The position numbers and the translations under genes were made by a program. A stretch of DNA of 64,000 bases. It comes from CALBPI01 sp038531945 (lineage in GTDB: Bacteria; Pseudomonadota; Gammaproteobacteria; Steroidobacterales; Woeseiaceae). A model generated the notes under the pieces. The model had not been told where the DNA came from, did no database searches, and saw only the letters and a list, made by a program, of their open reading frames with translations. Shown here piece after piece: positions 34,509 through 43,723 of the stretch. The stretch is taken from positions 1 through 64,000 of the forward strand of contig JBCBBH010000003.1 in assembly GCA_038531945.1 (NCBI GenBank). The letters run 5' to 3'. Positions within the stretch are counted from its first letter, which is position 1; the number at the start of each line of letters is the position of its first letter.

Positions 34509-34686
34509 AGGGTGTCGTCTCCCGAAATACTTAAGTTGAAATTTGGCTTGATATCGGGTCCGCTTTTCACAGCGTCCCCCCTCAAAGCGGGGCGAACATT
34601 AACACACCCGAAGCGCAAAAAACACTATGTTTTTAGGGTTTTTATGCCGACGCAGTTCGCGTGGCGAGATGCACGTTTTCAGTGCA

Positions 34687-35154
34687 TCAATCGGTGCGGT
34701 AAATGCGTTGGGTCCGCATCTCGAATGTCTCTTCCGATCCATCCGGTGTGACGTCAATATCGAAAATCAGAGTTTCTCTATTAGCGACTGTGACTTCACC
34801 GAGATAGTAGATTGAATCGCCTTGCTCCACTTTTCTCACGGTCATTTTCTTGAGCTGTCCTGTGAGGTTGCTGACCGCCACCTGCACGTCAGCTTCGATC
34901 GGTGTGTTGCTCGTATTGTCGAGGACAGAAACATTCAGCAGCGCTCGGTTGCGGGCGCGCACGACACCGACCGATTGTGCGACTTCTGCCGGAACTTCAT
35001 CGGTGGAAATTGCGTTGAAATACACGGTGTAGTCGCCGAAGACGGCTGAGGACTCCTCCGCCGCTGCAGCCTCAGGCACATTGCGCTCGCCACCGCCGCC
35101 ACAACCGACCAGAACTACTGCGGTCAGTGCCAGAATACTAAGCCGTGATGTCAT
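34687..35154 (-). CDS. DUF4426 lipoprotein
   Basis: About 155 residues with a lipobox VVLVGC, ATG 35154 and a GGGGGAAGAC ribosome site. The DUF4426 domain shows YTVYFNAISTDEVPAEVA, RNRALLNVSV and FDIDVTPDGSEETFEMRTQ. Function is unknown. Its place after yggS-proC-yggT is conserved in Pseudomonas-like genomes. Confidence 0.85.
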   Translation of the reverse strand: MTSRLSILALTAVVLVGCGGGGERNVPEAAAAEESSAVFGDYTVYFNAISTDEVPAEVAQSVGVVRARNRALLNVSVLDNTSNTPIEADVQVAVSNLTGQLKKMTVRKVEQGDSIYYLGEVTVANRETLIFDIDVTPDGSEETFEMRTQRIYRTD

Positions 35155-35239
35155 GTCTTCCCCCCAGATTGAGACGTGCGTGGTGAGCATCGACTGCAAG
35201 CTCTCCACCCAATGGTATTTTGCCATGAGGGCGAGAGAT

Positions 35240-35791
35240 TTACATCCGAACCATGAGGTGCAAGTGGTTCACTACGATGCGGATGACGCCGATCAACAAC
35301 ATGGCGAACAGAGGCGAGAGGTCAAAACCGGAAAATGGCGGAATCACACGGCGTATCGGCGTGAGCAATGGGCGCGCTAATTCGTCCGCGAGCGCACCGG
35401 CAGGATTGTAGCTTCCGGGAGCAACCCAGCTCAGAACCACGCCGATGATAATCGCAAAGAAAAATATATTGATCGTCAGGTTGGCAAGGGCAAACACCGC
35501 ATCGATCAGAATCTGACTGGAAATGCCGGCACCGATCAGCAACATCAGCGCGGCCAGCAGGACCACCTGTGCGGCGTACGCGACGACCAAAGTTGCGGTA
35601 TCGATGTTGCCGATTGCCGGTACGATTCGACGAACAGGAACGACCAACGGCGACGTAAGCTGCACGATCGCCTGGGCTAGCGGGTTACGAAAATTCGCTC
35701 GCACCGCCTGCAGCAGAAAGCGCAGCATGATTACGATCAGAATCAGGCTGGACAGTGCTTGTAACAGGAAAACGGAAATGTCGCCGAGCAT
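35240..35791 (-). CDS. yggT: YggT family membrane protein
   Basis: A 183-residue integral membrane protein made of two YggT repeats, each ending in a (S/A)P-L-(V/L)-x-P-(V/I)-RR motif (LTSPLVVPVRRIVP and LARPLLTPIRRVIP). Four to five hydrophobic helices are visible. The family is implicated in osmotic or cell-division-related functions; the mechanism is unknown. It follows proC by 17 bases in the conserved yggS-proC-yggT operon. Confidence 0.92.
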   Translation of the reverse strand: MLGDISVFLLQALSSLILIVIMLRFLLQAVRANFRNPLAQAIVQLTSPLVVPVRRIVPAIGNIDTATLVVAYAAQVVLLAALMLLIGAGISSQILIDAVFALANLTINIFFFAIIIGVVLSWVAPGSYNPAGALADELARPLLTPIRRVIPPFSGFDLSPLFAMLLIGVIRIVVNHLHLMVRM

Positions 35792-35808
35792 GGTGTGCCT
35801 TTGAACTG

Positions 35809-36642
35809 TTAATTTTTCGCCAATTCTACCGATCGAGCGAGGGCTGCGGCTACCGCCGCGTCGACGGCTTCTCGAAAGCCGTTCTGTACCAGCGCTTCAA
35901 TTCCGGCCGCTGTCGTGCCTCCGGGTGACGTGACGCGCGCTCGCAAGTCCGCTGCATCCGTATCGCCGCTATCCGCTAGCGTTGAGGCACCGAGCGCTGT
36001 TGCGTTGACGAGTTGTACTGCCTGCTCACGGGTCAGGCCACGTGCGACCGCTGACTCAGTCAGAGCTTCGATCAGCAGATAAAAATAGGCCGGCCCACTG
36101 CCCGAGACCGCCGTGACCACGTCGATCAAGGATTCGTTATCCAGCCACACGCTGGTGCCTGTCGACGCGAGAATCCGCTCGGCCAGATCTCGTTGCGCGC
36201 CACTGCACTCGCCGTTCGCGTGCAGGCCGGTGGCGCCATGACCGACCAGCGCACCTTGGTTCGGCATGCAACGGACCAGGGGTTGATCGGGAAACACCTG
36301 ATTCATCGTGTCGAGTGTGATGCCAGCTGCGACGGAGATAACCACACAATCGGGCGCGATCTTGAGCTGGTCTAATTGTTTAGCGACGTCCACAAAGACT
36401 TGCGGTTTTACAGCCATGACCAAAGCTTCGGCGCCAAGCACGGCGTCGTCGTTGTTTTGCGATGTGCGGATGCCAACGGCAAGCTGGCGGTAGCGGGACA
36501 ACGCGCCGGGGTTTGGGTCAGTGACCGTGATCGTTCCGGGCGGCCAACCCGCTCGAATGAGGCCACCGACTATGGCGAAGGCCATATTGCCAGCGCCGAT
36601 AAATCCGATGTCGACACCGTCAGTGTGAGTTTTCGCGCCCAT
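35809..36642 (-). CDS. proC: Pyrroline-5-carboxylate reductase
   Basis: A 277-residue cytosolic enzyme, the last step of proline synthesis. The N-terminal NAD(P) motif GFIGAGNMAFAIVGGL, the AVKPQV strand and the C-terminal signature VTAVSGSGPAYFYLLIEAL with VTSPGGTTAAGIEAL are all present. It lies between yggS and yggT in the usual operon. Confidence 0.96.
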   Translation of the reverse strand: MGAKTHTDGVDIGFIGAGNMAFAIVGGLIRAGWPPGTITVTDPNPGALSRYRQLAVGIRTSQNNDDAVLGAEALVMAVKPQVFVDVAKQLDQLKIAPDCVVISVAAGITLDTMNQVFPDQPLVRCMPNQGALVGHGATGLHANGECSGAQRDLAERILASTGTSVWLDNESLIDVVTAVSGSGPAYFYLLIEALTESAVARGLTREQAVQLVNATALGASTLADSGDTDAADLRARVTSPGGTTAAGIEALVQNGFREAVDAAVAAALARSVELAKN

Positions 36643-36662
36643 GTCTGTAGTGTCTCACAGCC

Positions 36663-37346
36663 TCAGGGGCGGGGCCCGAAAATGGCGGTTCCTACGCGCA
36701 CGATCGTGGCGCCCTCCAGGATCGCGGCTTCAAGATCGCCGCTCATTCCCATCGAAAGGGTGTCAACCTCCGGATAGGTCTCGGCCAGCTCAGCAAACAA
36801 GGCGGCCAGTTTCGCGAAAGGCTGTCTTTGCTCCGCGAGTGAGTCTCGCGCGCGCGGCAGGCACATCAAACCGCGTAACCTGAGATTGGGGAGCTCGGAG
36901 ATCGACTGCGCCAAGGATGCAATCTGGCCAACTGCGACGCCTGCCTTCTGCGGTTCCTCATCGACGTTGACTTGAATACAGACGCTCAGGGGGGCTAGCT
37001 GTTCGCCTCGCTGATCGGACAGTCGCTGAGCAATTTTGATGCGATCTACGGTATGCACCCAATCAAAATGAGTCGCAATCGAGCGGGTCTTGTTCGATTG
37101 GATGGCTCCGATAAAGTGCCAACTCAGGTCTGGACGGGCGATGGCCTGGACCTTGCGCACCCCCTCGTCGGCGTAGTTTTCTCCAAACGATCGCTGTCCC
37201 GATTCCGCGACCGAGACGATGGATTCGACTGAATGGCGTTTGCTGACGGCGAGAATTTCAATGGATTCGGGGTCTCGATTTGCGACGTTTGCCGCATTTG
37301 CGACCCGTGAAACCACCGTGTCCAGGTGTTCCGTGATCCTAGTCAC
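36663..37346 (-). CDS. yggS: PLP homeostasis protein YggS
   Basis: A 227-residue PLP-binding barrel protein that buffers pyridoxal phosphate. The PLP lysine is in ILAVSKRHSVE; FGENYADEGVRKV, WHFIGAIQSNK and SMGMSGDLEAAI are family motifs. It starts with GTG. It is divergent from pilT with about 80 bases between, as in Pseudomonas. Confidence 0.95.
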   Translation of the reverse strand: MTRITEHLDTVVSRVANAANVANRDPESIEILAVSKRHSVESIVSVAESGQRSFGENYADEGVRKVQAIARPDLSWHFIGAIQSNKTRSIATHFDWVHTVDRIKIAQRLSDQRGEQLAPLSVCIQVNVDEEPQKAGVAVGQIASLAQSISELPNLRLRGLMCLPRARDSLAEQRQPFAKLAALFAELAETYPEVDTLSMGMSGDLEAAILEGATIVRVGTAIFGPRP

Positions 37347-37425
37347 GCTTTGCTCCAGGTGCTTCGCTATACTCGCTCATCGTTGTTTATGGTAAATCCA
37401 AGCCAGCTCAGCCCGAGGGAACGCA

Positions 37426-38466
37426 ATGGCCGTCGATGTCGCCCAGTTACTGTCTTTCACCGTCAAGAATAAGGCTTCTGACCTGCACTTGTCCGCCGGT
37501 GTGCCGCCGATGATTCGCGTTGATGGCGATATCAAACGCGTCAACATGCCCGCGCTGACGCACAAGGAAGTCAATAGCATGGTGTACGACATCATGAATG
37601 ACAAGCAGCGCAAGGACTACGAAGAGTTTCTGGAAACCGACTTCTCGTTCGAGATCCCGAATCTTGCGCGTTTCCGGGTGAACGCGTTTAACCAGGCCCG
37701 CGGCTCGGGTGCGGTTTTCCGGATTATCCCGTCCGAAATTTTGACCCTGGATGATCTGCGGGCACCAGCGATTTTCAAAGATATCTCGATGCAGCCGCGA
37801 GGGATTTGCCTTGTGACCGGTCCGACGGGCTCGGGAAAGTCCACGACCCTCGCCGCGATGGTCGACTACATCAATGACAACAAACCCGACCATATTCTGA
37901 CGATCGAGGATCCGATCGAATTCGTGCACGAAAGTAAAAAGTCGCTGATCAACCAGCGCGAGGTGCATCGTGATACGCATGGATTCTCCGAAGCGCTGCG
38001 ATCAGCGCTGCGCGAAGACCCGGACGTAATTCTCGTCGGTGAGCTCAGGGATCTTGAGACCATTCGTCTTGCGCTGACGGCGGCGGAGACCGGCCACTTG
38101 GTCTTCGGCACACTGCACACCAGTTCTGCGGCGAAAACGATCGACCGTGTGGTCGACGTGTTCCCGGCGGCTGAGAAAGAGATGGTGCGCGCCATGTTGT
38201 CCGAGTCTTTGAAGGCGGTCATCTCGCAGACGCTGCTGAAGCAAATCGGCGGCGGGCGAATTGCAGCGCACGAGATCATGATCGGCACACCTGCAATCCG
38301 AAACCTGATTCGCGAAGGCAAGATCGCGCAGATGTATTCGGCGATTCAGACAGGACAGGCCGCAGGAATGCAGACACTTGACCAAAACCTGTCAGAACTG
38401 ATGCTGAAAGGGAAGATCACGAAGGAAGAGGCTCGATTCAAGGCCGCCAACAAGGAAAACTTCTAG
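37426..38466 (+). CDS. pilT: Type IV pilus retraction ATPase PilT
   Basis: A 346-residue hexameric cytoplasmic motor that depolymerises the pilus. Walker A GPTGSGKST (about 132-140), Asp box TIEDPIEF, Walker B VGELRDLETI, His box GTLHTSSA and, decisively, the retraction motif AIRNLIREGK are present. It heads a three-gene ATPase cluster divergent from yggS. A TATACT at about 37368 may be the -10 element. The Chp system encoded 8 kb downstream presumably controls the motor. Confidence 0.97.
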   Translation: MAVDVAQLLSFTVKNKASDLHLSAGVPPMIRVDGDIKRVNMPALTHKEVNSMVYDIMNDKQRKDYEEFLETDFSFEIPNLARFRVNAFNQARGSGAVFRIIPSEILTLDDLRAPAIFKDISMQPRGICLVTGPTGSGKSTTLAAMVDYINDNKPDHILTIEDPIEFVHESKKSLINQREVHRDTHGFSEALRSALREDPDVILVGELRDLETIRLALTAAETGHLVFGTLHTSSAAKTIDRVVDVFPAAEKEMVRAMLSESLKAVISQTLLKQIGGGRIAAHEIMIGTPAIRNLIREGKIAQMYSAIQTGQAAGMQTLDQNLSELMLKGKITKEEARFKAANKENF

Positions 38467-38484
38467 GGCGCCGGGGAGACTGAA

Positions 38485-39651
38485 ATGGATAGAGAACAAG
38501 CAGCAGCCCTGATGCAAAGCCTGCTCAGGAAGATGAACGAAAAAAGTGGATCTGACCTGTTCATCACCGCCGGGTTTCCACCCGCGATCAAGATCGACGG
38601 TGAGATCCACCGCGCGAGTGATTCCATTCTGAAACCTGAGCAGTGTTCGATCCTGGTTCGCGCGATCATGAACGACAAACAGGCTCGGGAATTCGACGCG
38701 ACGCGCGAATGTAATTTCGCGATCGCACCAAAGGGTATCGGGCGCTACCGTGTCAGTGCGTTTGTTCAGCAAGGTAATGTCGGCGCTGTGATCCGAACGA
38801 TCACGACCACGATCCCCACGTTCGAAGATCTAGACCTGCCGCCGATTCTGAAAGATGTGGTCATGAACAAGCGTGGCCTGGTCATTGTTGTGGGTGGCAC
38901 CGGCTCGGGTAAGTCGACAACCCTGGCGGCCATGATCGGCCACCGGAATCGCAATTCGCGCGGTCATATCATCACAATCGAGGACCCTGTCGAGTTCGTG
39001 CACCCGCATGACGGTTGCGTGATCACGCACCGTGAGGTCGGTGTCGACACGGAGTCATGGCATAACGCTCTGAAAAATACGTTGCGGCAGGCGCCCGACT
39101 GCATTCTGATCGGCGAGATACGAGATCGCGAAACGATGGAATACGGTATTCAGTTCGCTGAGACGGGCCACCTTTGTCTCGCGACGTTGCACGCAAACAG
39201 CGCAAACCAGGCACTCGATCGAATTATCAACTTCTTCCCCGAAGAGCGCCGGTCACAGCTTTTGATGGACTTGTCGTTGAACGTGCGGTCGCTGATCTCG
39301 CAGCGTCTGATCCCACGTGAAGGCGGACTCGGTCGGGTTGCAGCGATGGAAATCATGTTGGCCACACCGCTGATTCAGGACTTGATCTTCAAAGGCGATG
39401 TCGCGCAGATCAAAGAGATCATGGCGAAGTCGACGCGACTTGGGATGCAAACGTTCGATCAGGCGCTGTTCCAGCTCTACGAAGACGAGATCATTTCGTA
39501 CGAAGATGCCATGCGAAACGCGGATTCCAAGAACGAGTTGCGATTGAATATTCGCCTTAATTCCAAGCGTGAAACCGGGTTGACCAAAGAGCAGGCTTCC
39601 AGTCTCAAAATCATGGAAGAAGACTCCGGCGAGAACGTGAGATTCAGCTAG
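38485..39651 (+). CDS. pilU: Accessory pilus retraction ATPase PilU
   Basis: A 388-residue PilT paralogue with Walker A GGTGSGKST, TIEDPVEF, IGEIRDRETM and ATLHANSA. The PilU hallmarks are LSLNVRSLISQRLIP, ATPLIQDLIFKGD in place of AIRNLIRE, and a longer polar C-terminus. PilU boosts PilT force in relatives and depends on PilT. It starts 18 bases after pilT. Confidence 0.95.
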   Translation: MDREQAAALMQSLLRKMNEKSGSDLFITAGFPPAIKIDGEIHRASDSILKPEQCSILVRAIMNDKQAREFDATRECNFAIAPKGIGRYRVSAFVQQGNVGAVIRTITTTIPTFEDLDLPPILKDVVMNKRGLVIVVGGTGSGKSTTLAAMIGHRNRNSRGHIITIEDPVEFVHPHDGCVITHREVGVDTESWHNALKNTLRQAPDCILIGEIRDRETMEYGIQFAETGHLCLATLHANSANQALDRIINFFPEERRSQLLMDLSLNVRSLISQRLIPREGGLGRVAAMEIMLATPLIQDLIFKGDVAQIKEIMAKSTRLGMQTFDQALFQLYEDEIISYEDAMRNADSKNELRLNIRLNSKRETGLTKEQASSLKIMEEDSGENVRFS

Positions 39652-39660
39652 GGTGCGTCG

Positions 39661-40716
39661 ATGAACGTCAAGCCTTTGTTCAAACTGATGGTGGAAAAGC
39701 GGGCTTCGGACCTGTTCTTTACGCCTTTCGCGCCGGTCAAGATCAAGATCGACGGCAAGATCATGTCGGTCAACAAAATGGAGCTGTCACCGAAGCAGGT
39801 ACGGCAGGCAGCCATGGAAATCATGACCGAGGACCAGCTCGAGGCGCTGGCGCGGGATATGGAAGTCGACTTCGCAGTGTCGGAAACCGGTCTTGGCCGT
39901 TTCCGGGTGAATGTCTTCCATCAGCGCGGCAACCTCGCGATGGTTATGCGCTACATCACCGCTGAAATGCCGACGCTCGAAGAGCTTGGCATGCCCGAGA
40001 TCTTTCACGATTTGATCATGCACAAACGTGGTTTGATCCTGATGGTCGGAGCGACCGGCAGTGGCAAATCCACCACCATCGCGGCGATGATCAACCACCG
40101 CAACGTCAAGACCGCATCGCACATCATCACGATCGAGGATCCGATCGAATTCCTGCACAAAAACAAGAAGTCGATCATCAACCAGCGCGAGCTGGGGCTG
40201 GATACGAAGTCGTACGGCAACGCGCTTCGCAGTGCGCTGCGTGCGGCCCCGGATGTCGTGATGGTTGGTGAGATTCGCGATCTGGAGACCATGCAGGCTG
40301 CCTTGAACGTGGCGGGCACGGGTCAGTTGGCAATCGCCACTCTGCACTCGAACAATGCGCCGGAGACATTGGATCGGATCATCAACATGTTCCCGGTGGA
40401 GCAACAACGGCAGGTGTTCGTCGATTTGTCGCAGTATTTGCGAGCGATCATCTCGCAGCGCCTGGTGCGCAACCGCGAAGGCAAGCGCGTCGCCGCTGTT
40501 GAACTCATGCTCAATACGCCTCACATCGGGGAGTTGATCGAGAAGGGCGACATTGTAGGCGTCAAAGAGGCGTTGAAAGACTCGAACGAGAAGGGCATGC
40601 AGAATTTCGATTCGGCGTTGCTCAAGCTCTATCGGATGGGCACCATCACGTTGCAGGAAGCGCTGGCGAACGCCGACTCGCGCTCCAACCTCGAAGCGCA
40701 GATCAACTTCGGTTAA
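39661..40716 (+). CDS. Third PilT/PilU-family ATPase
   Basis: A 351-residue ATPase, complete in catalytic motifs: Walker A GATGSGKST, TIEDPIEF, VGEIRDLETM and ATLHSNNA. Its motif at the PilT AIRNLIRE position reads TPHIGELIEKGD, and LSQYLRAIISQRLV resembles PilU, so I place it nearer PilU. It lacks the extended PilU tail. It begins 9 bases after pilU, forming pilT-pilU-third ATPase. Its TAA stop shares the palindrome TTAA with the convergent pyrK-like gene. The role may be as a third retraction subunit for other substrates; this is inference. Confidence 0.88.
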   Translation: MNVKPLFKLMVEKRASDLFFTPFAPVKIKIDGKIMSVNKMELSPKQVRQAAMEIMTEDQLEALARDMEVDFAVSETGLGRFRVNVFHQRGNLAMVMRYITAEMPTLEELGMPEIFHDLIMHKRGLILMVGATGSGKSTTIAAMINHRNVKTASHIITIEDPIEFLHKNKKSIINQRELGLDTKSYGNALRSALRAAPDVVMVGEIRDLETMQAALNVAGTGQLAIATLHSNNAPETLDRIINMFPVEQQRQVFVDLSQYLRAIISQRLVRNREGKRVAAVELMLNTPHIGELIEKGDIVGVKEALKDSNEKGMQNFDSALLKLYRMGTITLQEALANADSRSNLEAQINFG

Positions 40717-41603
40717 GCGACCGTCGGCGGGAAGACCTGCGACGCGTCGAACACCGGACCATCGACACAGACACGTCGCATGGCAACGCCTTCGTTCTCG
40801 TGGACCGCAACCACACAGCCGGCGCAGCCACCAACGGCGCACGCCATATATTCTTCCAGCGACACCTGGCAAGCCACGCCATGTTTTTGGGCAACGCGTG
40901 CTGTGGCCTCCAACATGGGCGTAGGTCCGCACGCGAAGATCTCACAGCGCTCCTTGGTGGCCGAATCCTGTGCCTCTAGCCAATGATCTGCGAGATCCGT
41001 CACGTACCCGTCATGCGCACCCGCGATTGCAGATTTTGAGGCAAGCCTTGCAGGGATACCCAGCGCTTGCATGCTCACCAGAGTATGCGTTGCGTCAGCC
41101 GGCATTGCGGAAAGCGCATCGTCCGCGGGTTGTGTCGCAAACGGGAACGCGATTTCCGAGCCCATGAACACCATCGGCTGCCATTCCGTCTCGCGGTCGC
41201 GCGCAAAAAACTCAGCGAGGTAGATCATTGGTGGAATGCCGACACCACCACCTACAAGCAGCGTTATTGGTCGTTCACCGGATGGATGAAACGGCTTGCC
41301 GATCGGACCCATAACACTCAGCTTGGCCCCCGCCTGTTGCTGCGACAGCGCCGTCAAACCCACGCCATGAGTCTTGAACAGAATCTCGATCATGCCGGTC
41401 TCGGCGTCGACACGTTGCAAAGAGATAGGGCGACGCATAGGCAATGCATCGCTACAGGTTAAATGCACGAAAGTGCCAGGTTCGGCTCGACCCGCAATCT
41501 CGGGCGCATGCAGGCGCATGATGAACTGCTCATCCGCGTGACGCTCCACCTCGGTGAGTTCTGCTTCAACCACAACGATCGTGTCTCGATGACTACGCCC
41601 CAT
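40713..41603 (-). CDS. pyrK: Dihydroorotate dehydrogenase electron-transfer subunit-like protein (PyrK family)
   Basis: A 296-residue flavo-iron-sulfur protein. FAD-binding RRPISLQRV, NAD-binding LLVGGGVGIPPM and the 2Fe-2S cysteine cluster CAVGGCAGC plus a distal Cys are in PyrK order. PyrK passes electrons from class 1B dihydroorotate dehydrogenase to NAD. Gammaproteobacteria normally use the quinone-linked class 2 enzyme, so its partner is unclear; no pyrD lies in the window. It overlaps pyrB by 11 bases, supporting a pyrimidine role. Confidence 0.85.
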   Translation of the reverse strand: MGRSHRDTIVVVEAELTEVERHADEQFIMRLHAPEIAGRAEPGTFVHLTCSDALPMRRPISLQRVDAETGMIEILFKTHGVGLTALSQQQAGAKLSVMGPIGKPFHPSGERPITLLVGGGVGIPPMIYLAEFFARDRETEWQPMVFMGSEIAFPFATQPADDALSAMPADATHTLVSMQALGIPARLASKSAIAGAHDGYVTDLADHWLEAQDSATKERCEIFACGPTPMLEATARVAQKHGVACQVSLEEYMACAVGGCAGCVVAVHENEGVAMRRVCVDGPVFDASQVFPPTVA

Positions 41604-42618
41604 GAATTTGCCTCGCGCTCGAATCGACTTCGGCCAACAAGGCCATCCGGATCGCTACACCATTGCGAACCTGTTCGGTGATCAACGACTGTGGACCGTC
41701 GGCGGTCGCCGCATCAATTTCGACGCCTCTGTTCATCGGTCCCGGGTGCATGACAAGCGGCGTCTTCTTGCACAATCGCAGGTTGTGCTCCGTGATGCCG
41801 AACTGCCGATGATAGTCAGCTAGCGATGGCAGGGCGTCGCTCTCGTCAATACGTTCATGCTGTATGCGCAACGCCATGATCGCATCGGCCTCCTCAATGC
41901 CCGGTGCCAACTTGCTGAAACGGTGCGCATTCGGGTACGTCGCCTCGTCGAGCATCATACCGTCGGGCGCGACGAAATGGATCGCACCGATGCCAAGCGC
42001 ATTGAAGGCCTCGTAAGCCGAACGCGCGACCCGCGAGTGCGCCAGGTCGCCGACAATCGCAAGCGTCACGTTTTCGAGATCGGGTCTTGCGAGGCGCAAA
42101 GTCAATGCGTCCAGTAGACCTTGAGTCGGGTGATTTACGTGCGCTTCGCCTGCATTCAGAACTGCGACGCCTGGCCGCACCGCTTCAGCGATCATTTGTG
42201 GTACGCCGACCGCGGCGTCGCGGACGACGAAAATATCGCATTGCATCGCCTCGAGTGTGTAGATCGTGTCAAGAATGCTCTCGCCTTTCTTGCGTGACGA
42301 GGTCTTCACGTCGAGGTTCAGTACGTCGGCACCCAGACGTGCCGCGGCAAGCTCAAAGGAGGCCCTTGTTCGGGTGCTCGGCTCGAAGAACAGGTTTGCT
42401 ACTGTTCGACCGGCAAGGGCATCGCTGCGCACCGCCGCTTGATGGGGCGGGGCGAGAAATTGTTCGGCATGGTCCAGCAGTCGCGTTACTGTCGCGCGTG
42501 TCAGCCCTTGCAGTGTTATCAAATGACGCAAGCGCCCGTTCGGGCCGATTTGCGCACTCTCGACGTCGGGGTCGGGTAGATTCGCGGTATCAACCACGAC
42601 AAGTCCTTGGCGCGTCAT
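41593..42618 (-). CDS. pyrB: Aspartate carbamoyltransferase catalytic chain
   Basis: A 341-residue enzyme making carbamoyl-aspartate, the first committed step of pyrimidine synthesis. Carbamoyl-phosphate motif FFEPSTRTRASFELAA, HPTQGLLDALTL and MHPGPMNRGVEI are present. The extended N-terminus (about 30 residues) is as in the Pseudomonas class, which binds a pyrC'-type protein; no pyrC' or pyrI is here. It lies downstream of ruvX. Confidence 0.95.
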   Translation of the reverse strand: MTRQGLVVVDTANLPDPDVESAQIGPNGRLRHLITLQGLTRATVTRLLDHAEQFLAPPHQAAVRSDALAGRTVANLFFEPSTRTRASFELAAARLGADVLNLDVKTSSRKKGESILDTIYTLEAMQCDIFVVRDAAVGVPQMIAEAVRPGVAVLNAGEAHVNHPTQGLLDALTLRLARPDLENVTLAIVGDLAHSRVARSAYEAFNALGIGAIHFVAPDGMMLDEATYPNAHRFSKLAPGIEEADAIMALRIQHERIDESDALPSLADYHRQFGITEHNLRLCKKTPLVMHPGPMNRGVEIDAATADGPQSLITEQVRNGVAIRMALLAEVDSSARQIHGA

Positions 42619-42652
42619 ATTTCATGGCGCCGTAGGGTACCACCGCTTGGGA

Positions 42653-43102
42653 TCAGTTATGACCCAAGTCGCGCTCATTGAGCCACTGTTCGGCGATGAG
42701 AGCCGCAGACACCGCGTCAATGTCGCCTTTACGAACACGATTTTGCCGATCGCCGCGTCGGCGCGCCTCGCGCAACAGGTCGGTGGCGGCCGCCGATGTC
42801 AGATGCTCATCGATCAGCTGCACTGGAATGTCGTAGTCGCCCAGCTCTGCGGCGAAACCTCGTGCGGCTCGGCATTGATCCGACTCGCTGCCGTCGGACG
42901 ACAACGGTAGTCCGACCAGCAACACATCCGGTCTCCAGTCATCAATTAAACGCTCGATAGCGAGCCAATCAGGTCCATCGTCCCCGCTAATGAGCGTGGT
43001 CAACGGTCGTGCGCTGTGCGTCACTGTTTGTCCAACGGCAACGCCAATACGGCGCAGACCAAAGTCGAAAGCAAGAAGGGTCGCTGAGTGAAACTCAGGC
43101 AT
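42653..43102 (-). CDS. ruvX: RNase H-fold protein RuvX (YqgF)
   Basis: About 149 residues of the YqgF family, implicated in 16S/23S rRNA 5' processing and once named a Holliday junction resolvase. AFDFGLRRIGVAVGQ, GLPLSSDG, IDEHLTS and the final acidic RKGDIDAVSAALI give the RNase H active site. I chose ATG 43102, which overlaps the algH stop by 8 bases; a longer frame up to 43174 is antisense-like. Confidence 0.92.
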   Translation of the reverse strand: MPEFHSATLLAFDFGLRRIGVAVGQTVTHSARPLTTLISGDDGPDWLAIERLIDDWRPDVLLVGLPLSSDGSESDQCRAARGFAAELGDYDIPVQLIDEHLTSAAATDLLREARRRGDRQNRVRKGDIDAVSAALIAEQWLNERDLGHN

Positions 43103-43676
43103 GACCAGCAGGACCGGATAGCTGAGCTCGCGTAACACCCAGGGCTTTGGCGGCGCGGTCCCATCGGGCCTCATACGGCGTGTCGAATACCAATCGGTGG
43201 GTCGCAGGCACCGTTAGCCAGGCATTGGCCAAAATCTCAGATTCGAGTTGGGCGGCCTCCCAACCTGCGTATCCAAGAATCATGACGCTGCCGGCGGGGC
43301 CGCCTGCTCGATACATCGCGGTCATGGCGTCGCGACTCATCGAGAGATAGATTTCCTCAGAAATTCTCAGCGTCGCCTCGTAGTCGCCTGCGTCGGCGTG
43401 CAAGATAAATCCCCGCTCCGGGCTGACCGGGCCACCATTCAGCACCGGCTCGCGATGCTTTCGTCCATCGAGTTCGTCAGCAGGTACTTCATCGAACCCA
43501 TCCATGCCGGAAAACACTTCGCCGTGTGTCAGCTCCATCGGTCGATTGATCGTCACTCCCATCGCACCTTCTTCGGTGTGCTCGCAAATGAGCGTGACGG
43601 TGTTCTCGAAATGCGGATCGTCGAGCTGCGGCATCGCAACCAGCAGTTGGCCGGCCAGTGTCGGAAATTCAGACAT
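43095..43676 (-). CDS. algH: AlgH/YqgE family protein
   Basis: A 193-residue cytosolic protein with LAGQLLVAMPQLDDPHFENTV at the start, then GAMGVTINRP and GYAGWEAAQLESEI, all hallmarks of the UPF0301 family. AlgH affects alginate and other outputs in Pseudomonas, by an unknown mechanism. Neighbours tonB and ruvX are the conserved ones. Confidence 0.92.
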   Translation of the reverse strand: MSEFPTLAGQLLVAMPQLDDPHFENTVTLICEHTEEGAMGVTINRPMELTHGEVFSGMDGFDEVPADELDGRKHREPVLNGGPVSPERGFILHADAGDYEATLRISEEIYLSMSRDAMTAMYRAGGPAGSVMILGYAGWEAAQLESEILANAWLTVPATHRLVFDTPYEARWDRAAKALGVTRAQLSGPAGHA

Positions 43677-43723
43677 TTAGAGAGTATCGCCGTGGGGTCT
43701 GGTGCCTGCAAGGCACCGCGTCT

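Noticed and set aside
43701..43717. GGTGCC-N5-GGCACC hairpin between tonB and algH
   Set aside because: Short stem without a T-run; noted as possible mRNA structure but too weak to call a terminator.
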